NCBI GenBank assembly: GCA_947579605.1
Contig: OX388325.1
Location: 10,163,572-10,227,571 of the forward strand
DNA from: Athripsodes cinereus
Lineage: Eukaryota > Arthropoda > Insecta > Trichoptera > Leptoceridae
Reading direction: 5' to 3'
DNA: 64,000 nucleotides
Part shown: in pieces, positions 57,505-64,000 of the stretch
How positions within the stretch are numbered: the first letter of the stretch is position 1
Layout: each line of letters begins with the position of its first letter
Translations under genes and position numbers: made by a program
Notes under the pieces: model-generated
The model's database searches: none
What the model saw: only the letters and a program-made list of their open reading frames with translations
Told to the model about the DNA's origin: nothing

Positions 57505-57790
57505 TTATTTATTTATTTGTTTTTGACTGTACATTGATTATAAACAATTTCATAGAAGGTATTGAGTTCGTTGGTAGCCTGGAGGTAGAGTCTCGGCCTC
57601 CAGAACAAGGGGTCCGTGGTTCGATCCCAGGTGCCGGCGAACTCCCCTTTCACGGCACAAGCTTTAAGCTTAGTGTGAAAAGTGTATAAGGTTGTATTTG
57701 GGTTTATAACAAACCCAGATATATTTTTTTTTTTTTAAATATATATTTAAATAAAATACAATCAATATACAAAAGGGTACTTTATCGCTT
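57505..57790 (-). mobile_element. Retrotransposon 3' end, split by a SINE
   Basis: TTTATTTATTTATTTG...CATTGATTATAAACAATTTC resumes after the SINE as AATACAATCAATATACAAAAGG...TTTATCGC, the same order as in the unbroken copy at 9262-9412. Confidence 0.85.
57564..57737 (+). mobile_element. Full-length SINE inside a LINE tail
   Basis: GAGTTCGTTGGTAGCCTGG, A-box-like and B-box (GGTTCGATCCC) sequences, complete body and T/A-rich end. One of the two most intact copies. Confidence 0.92.
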
Positions 57791-58310
57791 TTTTATGCAA
57801 TAAAGATTTTTAGTATTCTAATGTTTATAAGATGCACCATAATAAAATTTGTTTCTTGAATGAGGCTTTGAGTTAACCAGAGATAACAGACTTTTTTGTG
57901 AGTGCGGTTTTTTTTATTTAATAAGGATTAATTTTAGGCATGTCTAGTTATCTAGGTCTAAGTTTGAATTTATGATTACGGTTCATATACCTAGTTCATT
58001 ATTGATGATTGGTTGCGGTTTAGAATACAGTGTTGTTAAGTTTTCATATCAAGTTATTAATTCATCAAGTTATACTTGATATACAGTGAAATTCATACAA
58101 AGTTATTTTGATGATTTACATCTAGTGATTTTTAATTAATTAATAAGACATATATTTTTTTTAATATTGGAATATGTTAAGAGCTATTTGTTATTATTTA
58201 TATATTTTATTACATACTATAGATATATGTATTTGATTATGTATTCAAAAAGTATACTTTTTGCTATTTCGAAGATATTAAATTCTTTAATCAATCTTTT
58301 CTTTTATTGC
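57791..58310. other. Gene-free AT-rich stretch
   Basis: Nothing supported. Confidence 0.5.
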
Positions 58311-58319
58311 TTTTCCAAA

Positions 58320-58685
58320 TTACTCCCTGGAGTGGATCACCGGAGTAATATAGATCTCACATATTTTCTAGTGTCCAACTGTAAGACAGGTTTTCATAAA
58401 GCGCTGTATATGTAACATGGGTGTACCGGGTACCCAGTGGAAGTGGGAAAACCAAGCCAGCTGCTCTCTTCTGGGATCTTAAAAATAATAGAAAAGTAGA
58501 AAAAATTTGGAAGCCATACAAGGAACAGCGGTGGTGGAAAACTCCAATCGGGGAAACAAAGATTGCTTACTTAGCTTTGCTTTAAATACCGAAAATAAGA
58601 CAAAAGCTTTTAATGATCCGTGACCATCTCGAGGGCGCCATGGCTTTTCTTGAAAAGCAGGGTCCATTATCTTTCATCATTGTAC
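58320..58685. other. Unassigned GC-richer island
   Basis: Sequence such as GGAGTGGATCACCGGAGTAA, TGTACCGGGTACCCAGTGG and CATCTCGAGGGCGCCATGG stands out from its AT-rich flanks. No long frame, RNA fold or transposon end was recognised. It may be part of an element not otherwise present in the window. Confidence 0.35.
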
Positions 58686-58689
58686 TTAT

Positions 58690-60040
58690 TTGTAAGATTT
58701 ACAATGCCTATTTCTCACATATGGATGTTCCAATATTTTTATGACCAAAATTAATTGTTATACTGTCACCCATTCTGAATGTAATGGGTGTCCTATTCTA
58801 AACCGGGAACTCTACATAACAAATAAAACACATTTTTTTATTTACACAAATTATCATTTATTTTACCAAATTACATATTTTTTTATTAATCCTTTTGAAA
58901 AATACTTAGAAATCAGATCTCACTATTAGCAATTTGGTAGTTGAAAGACAAAAGTATTTTTTTTTAAATAAATACTTATTGAAATATGTAACTCAGTTGG
59001 CACAAAATCACTCGTCTAAATAGAAGAGTATGTATTCGCAAAAGGAGTTTGGACAATCTGCTATATTCAAAGACATGTAGGTATAACAATAATAATATAT
59101 AAGGCTGTGCACTATTTGACTACATTCGAGCAAAAAATATGCTTTCTGCCATTGCAACAAGGTCCATATTGCTGAGATAATAATAAAGTGTACTACATGA
59201 GACAGAAACTGTTAGGGTGATGTTCCTTTCTAACATGTTGCTAGTACATAAAACCAATAACAATATTGTTAGTTAGGTTTAATACTGTGTTTGAAAAAAA
59301 AAACGTAGTTTAGTCTTTCAATTACCTTACAATTTAATTAAAGAAATTATCTAATTTATCCTGACTTGCACCTAGCTTCATTCTATAGCTTATTCCATGA
59401 AATAATAAACAAAATTATTACACAATAAATTAGCTTTACTTAAAAATTATTCGGAATAGTTTATTCCAGAATAGTCGGAACATACTGTAAGGGTGTATTT
59501 GCAAATAAAGATTCATCTTTTTAAAAGAAAAAAAGTTATTTAATTATACCTGGTACACTTACTTATAAACAAATAGCCGTAATGATTGCATTTGGAACAA
59601 CTTTGCGAAAGTTAATTTAAATTAGATCAAAATAGAATACTTAATGATTTATTATAGTGAAAATAATTCAGTGTTATTATTTTTATTCTCTTTTGATCTG
59701 CTATAACTCCAAAACTAATAAACTCGGAATAAAATTTATCCCAATTTAATGCCTGACTTAAAATTATACCTGATAAAATAATTGAATTTTAGGTACAATA
59801 TTGAATAGGTGCACAACGGAAAACATTGTATTGTGAATAAGGATTCAATTTAAACAGGGATGACAAATTGTTTTGAAAGACTTGTTTATAGACATAGACA
59901 AATTTGTTTGATTTTAAATAACCAAATCTGTGAACAGTAATACCACGAAACACATTTTTTAAAAATCAGATTAATTAGTTTTCCATTTGGCTAGTAAATA
60001 ATTACCAAGGAATAAATTACAGAATAAAATTCAATGCATT
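58690..60040. other. Gene-free AT-rich stretch
   Basis: No supported gene or bounded repeat. Confidence 0.5.
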
Positions 60041-60043
60041 TAA

Positions 60044-60161
60044 TGGGCGGTTTCAATAATCTATCTATCCGCTACTGTCGATTGAAATCTATTGTGTTCT
60101 ATATTTTATACGATAGATTTCAATCGACAGTCACGGATAGATAGGTTATTGAAACCGGCCA
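60044..60161. repeat. 118-bp palindromic MITE, PIF/Harbinger-like TSD
   Basis: GGCGGTTTCAATAATCTATC and its inverse form a near-complete hairpin; TAA flanks both ends (60041-60043 and 60162-60164). A 3-bp TAA duplication suggests PIF/Harbinger-type mobilisation. Confidence 0.82.
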
Positions 60162-60419
60162 TAAATTATATACTACATATGTATTATAAATAGTTGGAAA
60201 AATCAATATTTTCAAAAACTCATTGATTGATCCAAATAAGTTTATTTTATTTACATTTAAGTGTGTTAAAACATAAGAGAGACAATCTTTAAATGAAGAT
60301 TATTAATTTTTTTATTAACAATTCATGGCTTTTCTATGTTGGGAATAACATTAGGTACATTTTATGTACACGATTGTATGTATTTAAAACAATGAATTTT
60401 AAAAACTTTTTACAGTATC

Positions 60420-60515
60420 ATGGCATATCTCATCATGGTAGCTAGGCCATCCTTTCAGTGCTAGTTATAAATAAAACTTTTAGAATGAGTAGCAAACCTC
60501 ATTGCTGAAAAATTA
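60420..60515 (+). repeat. Repeat R1 remnant
   Basis: CATGGCATATCTCATCATGG and GAGTAGCAAACCTCATTGCTG. Confidence 0.6.
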
Positions 60516-60570
60516 CTAAAAAAACCTTTCTTTCAGGTATATGGCTTGATATCTTTGTTTGTATCTGTAC

Positions 60571-61073
60571 CAGCGATTGCCAAACTGCAGCAGCAAAAGG
60601 TGTATAAGGTTGTATTTGGGTTTATAATATACATATAAACAAAACCCAGATATATCTTTTTTAAAAAAAAAAATCACTTTTCTAATATGTTCTTTAAAAA
60701 AATTTAGGACTTTGAGAAATATTTCAAATGCTCACACCATTTTGAATATCTGTGGGTGGGAGGTTGGAAATTTTACATAATTGAAACCTAAAAAAAGGTC
60801 CCCACTTTTTAAAACTTGGCCAAATTAGGATATTTGGGATTCTGAGAAAATATTCTTTTACAAATTTGAGAAGACAGTGAAACATTTTAAATTCCTAAGT
60901 GGAAATTTTCAGTGCAAGGAAATCATAAAATTTTGAAAATTGACACTAATAGAAGATCCACACAAAAATTGACCAAAAATACCAAATTATATCCCATTTA
61001 TAAGTGTGCAGCCTTCAATGATACTTCACATTGTCCTACGTGGCCCTTGACCAAAAAAATGTGACGACCGCTG
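60571..61073. mobile_element. Old hAT element with SINE insertion
   Basis: Left end CAGCGATTGCCAAACTGC and right end TGTGACGACCGCTG; flanking ATCTGTAC / ATCTAAAC is an 8-bp duplication with two mismatches, so the insertion is old. A 3' SINE fragment sits at 60596-60673. Confidence 0.7.
60596..60673 (+). mobile_element. 3' SINE fragment
   Basis: AAAGGTGTATAAGGTTGTAT and AACAAAACCCAGATATATC plus an A-run match the SINE 3' half. Confidence 0.85.
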
Positions 61074-61434
61074 ATCTAAACCATCACCGTATCTCTCACA
61101 ACTGAGGTAGTGAGTAGTCATGTCCGCACCAATAATAAAATAAGATATTGCGGATGATATGTAGCAGTAGGTATAATTCAAAACTGATGAATTGATGGTA
61201 ATGTCTGCAGATTTGTAAAAAGATTTTAATTCATTACTTTGACACCTTAATTTATTTTATTACTTAATGTATAAAAATTATTGCAAAATTTATTTATTTA
61301 TTTATATACAATATGAAGCTTATAAAACTAAATTATTTAAAATAAAATAGTAACGTAAAAAGTAAAGCACTGTATGGCAGTTAGTTAAGACAGTTTGGAT
61401 ACGCATTGACAATTAATGATGAAATGTATATAAC

Positions 61435-62045
61435 CGATCGAAACTCCTTAAAACTGAGTTTCGATTGGTTACTCAATTTTTAATAAGTTTTGATTGGTTA
61501 CTCAGTTTTAATAAGTTTCGATCAGTTCTATTAAAATTAATGTTAGTATGGAGTCTATACAATTTCGTCAAACATATTTTATCACTTGATTTTCAGTTTA
61601 TTTTAAAAGTGTTTTGATTACACAGAAAATCATAACACAACTTCCTGTTTAAGTTCACACATATATTAAATTTTACAATTTAATAAACTACAGGTCGTCC
61701 GTGGAACGCTTGCCAAACAATTGGTCTCCCACTCTTTTCTGTAAGTTTTCGAGTCGTTTCGTCCTTTAAAAGGCAAATGTTCGAATAAATATAGACATTA
61801 AACATCTCAAATTTAGCGATGGAGTTTGCCACCCACCCTGAATGTCTTAATTTTTTGCTGGCACGGAGAGAAAAGCTTGCGTGTTTATTATATGCAGCTG
61901 GTCCGCTGGTTACCACACTTGTGCGATATGCCATAATGCTATAGTAATAGTAGTTTTAATCAAAACTGAAATAATCATAGAAATTAAATTTCGATCGGTT
62001 GACTAAATTTCGAAGTTTAATCCAGTTTTGATCAGTTACTACTAA
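61435..62045. repeat. Repeated TTTCGATTGGTTACTCAGTTTTAATAAG-type motifs
   Basis: Three copies of a motif of about 30 bases (TTTCGATTGGTTACTCA, TTTTGATTGGTTACTCA, TTTCGATCAGTT) at 61435-61540 and related ones at 61985-62045. Repeat R1 (61712-61940) lies between the two groups. Confidence 0.55.
61712..61940 (-). repeat. Repeat R1
   Basis: GGTCTCCCACTCTTTTCTG, GCGATGGAGTTTGCCACCC and CAGCTGGTCCGCTGGTTAC in inverse orientation. Confidence 0.8.
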
Positions 62046-62049
62046 AAGA

Positions 62050-62740
62050 TGGAAAAATATACATGAGTGTTAGAATATCCAGACGTATTAAATTAATTTG
62101 CATATATATCTCCTTTTGTAAGTGTGCATATATTATTCAAATAGGAACCAATATCATTAACTATAATAATATGTATACATTATTGCTTATTATCAAAATA
62201 CATATTGTATATACACCTGCTTAGCAAATAAAAAAACATATTGCCGTTGCAAACTTAAAAAGATCCGGCTCGAAGGACCAAAAAATGGAGTGGATGTTAC
62301 ATCAAGTATGTTAGATGTAGAACATCCGGAATAAGATACACAGGATTTGAGGAATTTGAAGATGGAATGGTCACCCCGTCCTGTGTTCTCCAATATGTGG
62401 ACTGTAATTTTGTAATTGCTGTGATTGTTCTTGGGGAGTCACTTTAACTTATTTTGTTGTTGAATTGAGTTATGATTGGTGAAATTAAATTGATGAAAAT
62501 TGAATTCGATTGTTCCGCCGAAAGTAGTGAGTGATGTGAACCGTGTTGCGACCCTATGTATACTGTTGTTATGTAGGTACCAAGGGATAGGCAATGGAAA
62601 ATGTGACAATAATCGGAATAATATCATGGGACCCAGGGTTTGTAGGTAGGATAAGATTTTGGCCCTCTATTTCTCCAGTTACCTAACCATGTACATAATG
62701 AAATTAAATATTGATAAGATTTAACACCATGTAATGATAT
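62050..62740. other. Gene-free stretch
   Basis: Minus-strand frames at 62193-62393 and 62439-62627 show no domain or splice context. Confidence 0.4.
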
Positions 62741-62754
62741 TCCCGAAAAAGAAG

Positions 62755-62905
62755 ACAACATTTTCCGTAAGTTTTGAGTGTACTGTAAAAGGCAGATATT
62801 CGTAAAACAATACAAATAAAAAAAAATTTGCATCTGAAATTCAGCAGTGATGATGTAGAGCACTGCCATCCATCCTAAATGCACTGCACCCTTGAGATGA
62901 AGCTC
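62755..62905 (-). repeat. Repeat R1, diverged
   Basis: TTTTCCGTAAGTTTTGAGTG, AAAGGCAGATATTCGTAAA and CATCCATCCTAAATGC match the 61712 copy. Confidence 0.65.
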
Positions 62906-62999
62906 CATTAAACGGTACCAAATAAATCATCCAACATACAAAGAGAATGACCAATATTTTATTTAAATGCAGCAATTAGTCTATTAATAATCTAAAAAT

Positions 63000-63235
63000 A
63001 TGAGAAACTGGAGCATAAAGAGAAAACAATTCTGGAGGGACCATGTGGATTGCATAAGTAGTGACAGAATAGCTCACGTCGCTGCGAACGAGACTTCACT
63101 AGGCTGCAGATTGACAAGAAGACCAACTAAAAGATGAAAGGATAGCTGGTCTTCAGCGTCATAAGAGGAGGCAAATTTTCGAACAAATAAATCAAGGATC
63201 TACTACAAGCAGAAGAAGAAGACGACACAGATACA
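63000..63235 (+). pseudogene. LINE ORF2 C-terminal fragment
   Basis: The plus strand reads WRDHVDCISSDRIAHVAANE and RRPTKR*KDSW, matching the WxxHVxRM...GRPxKRWxxSW end of LINE ORF2, with an internal stop. Confidence 0.65.
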
Positions 63236-63313
63236 TAGATATATGTGAGAGATACAGTGATGAGAAGATGAGTATAAAAGCTGTTTATTTGAAGAATATC
63301 GAAACTTTGTAAT

Positions 63314-63460
63314 ACAGTAAACCCTCGCTATTTCGAACCCCGTTATTTCGAAATTCGTCGTAATTCGAAATATTCCCCCCAAAAATGTCCCCATAATGAA
63401 ATTTTCATACAAAAGACATTTATAATTCGAAATCCCCGCTAATACGTAATTCGAAATAAT
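63314..63460 (+). mobile_element. Pogo/Tigger-like terminus
   Basis: TACAGTAAACCCTCGCTATT then repeated TTCGAA/TTCGAAAT motifs is a common end of pogo/Tigger-type elements next to TA. The other end was not found before the window ends. Confidence 0.55.
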
Positions 63461-63499
63461 ATTTGGTCCTTTCAAAACAAAACAATAGAAATTTGTATA

Positions 63500-64000
63500 T
63501 TGTAATTCGAAAACATTTGGTTGCCATAAAAAATACCCTTGTTTTTTCCCAAAGCTCCTTCAGGGACAATAAAACTTATTATGTGAAATTTGTGTTCACA
63601 CTAATACACATAAAGGACCTACCCACTACCCAGCTACATAATAATATTTAACAACGGGATTACCAAATTTCTAAGTAGTTCTCCTATGTTGTATGTAAAC
63701 ATCGTAAATGTATTGTATTTCAATATGTACCTATCTACAGCTGTTTTGAGTATGTACCAGGTACCTGCTACCTATGTATATCCTCTGGCTCATAGCGTGA
63801 TCGATGTACATTATGTACTTCCGTGTTGTTCATGGGCGTCTCGTCATACGTACCTATACCTACTCGAAATATTTTGTGTTTTAATATTTTTATTTTCCAT
63901 TCCAAATAAATAAATATTTTATATCCGAACTTTTATACGCGTTTTAAATACAAATTTGGTCAAAAATATTTTTCCCATTTTTTAACATTTAATAATAATA
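63500..64000. other. AT-rich end of window
   Basis: Short frames at 63463-63913 are not supported as genes. The stretch may be the interior of the pogo-like element. Confidence 0.4.

Noticed and set aside
63314..64000. Complete pogo/Tigger element
   Set aside because: Only one terminus is visible and no transposase frame follows before the window ends.

Overview
The window looks like nuclear DNA of an insect, most probably a moth or butterfly. The protein-coding genes have GT-AG introns and encode conserved animal proteins. The space between them is very AT-rich and packed with transposon debris typical of Lepidoptera: several non-LTR retrotransposon families ending in AAAT-type tails, a tRNA-derived SINE, hAT-type elements with 8-bp target duplications, foldback MITEs, and Tc1 and Penelope relics. 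The taxon is an inference from these features; no single marker proves it.

Layout. 0.4-2.3 kb (-): a complete gene built from a tandem array of exons, each about 150 bp and repeated every 261 bp, predicted to give a 370-residue protein made almost only of 50-residue repeats. 2.7-11.1 kb: repeats only, with LINE and Penelope remnants, a SINE, a 1.6-kb foldback element and a 1.45-kb element whose empty target site is also present in the window. 11.3-13.2 kb (+): a single-exon C2H2 zinc-finger gene with 16 nearly identical fingers that differ mainly at the DNA-contact positions. 13.3-18.5 kb: repeats, including a hAT element with a perfect 8-bp duplication. 18.57-22.84 kb (+): a five-exon CTR/SLC31 copper transporter. 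22.9-35.2 kb: no convincing gene, only transposon remnants. 35.3-42.4 kb (-): a nine-exon NOC4L homologue (40S ribosome assembly), complete at 520 residues. 42.4-48.2 kb: repeats and one unexplained exon-like ORF. 48.27-49.69 kb (-): an 11-finger C2H2 protein. 50.74-54.13 kb (+): a four-exon adrenodoxin (ferredoxin) reductase, complete at 486 residues. 54.3-64 kb: repeats, including a hAT inside a hAT.

The three housekeeping genes (copper transport, ribosome assembly, mitochondrial electron transfer) and the 11-finger gene show no functional link beyond being neighbours. FDXR and the 11-finger gene are divergent, with about 1 kb between their start codons. The parts that look new are the tandem-exon gene at 0.4-2.3 kb and the zinc-finger gene at 11.3-13.2 kb. 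Both are fast-evolving repeat-protein genes lying in transposon-rich DNA. All exon structures were read by eye from splice signals and reading-frame continuity; no transcript data were available.
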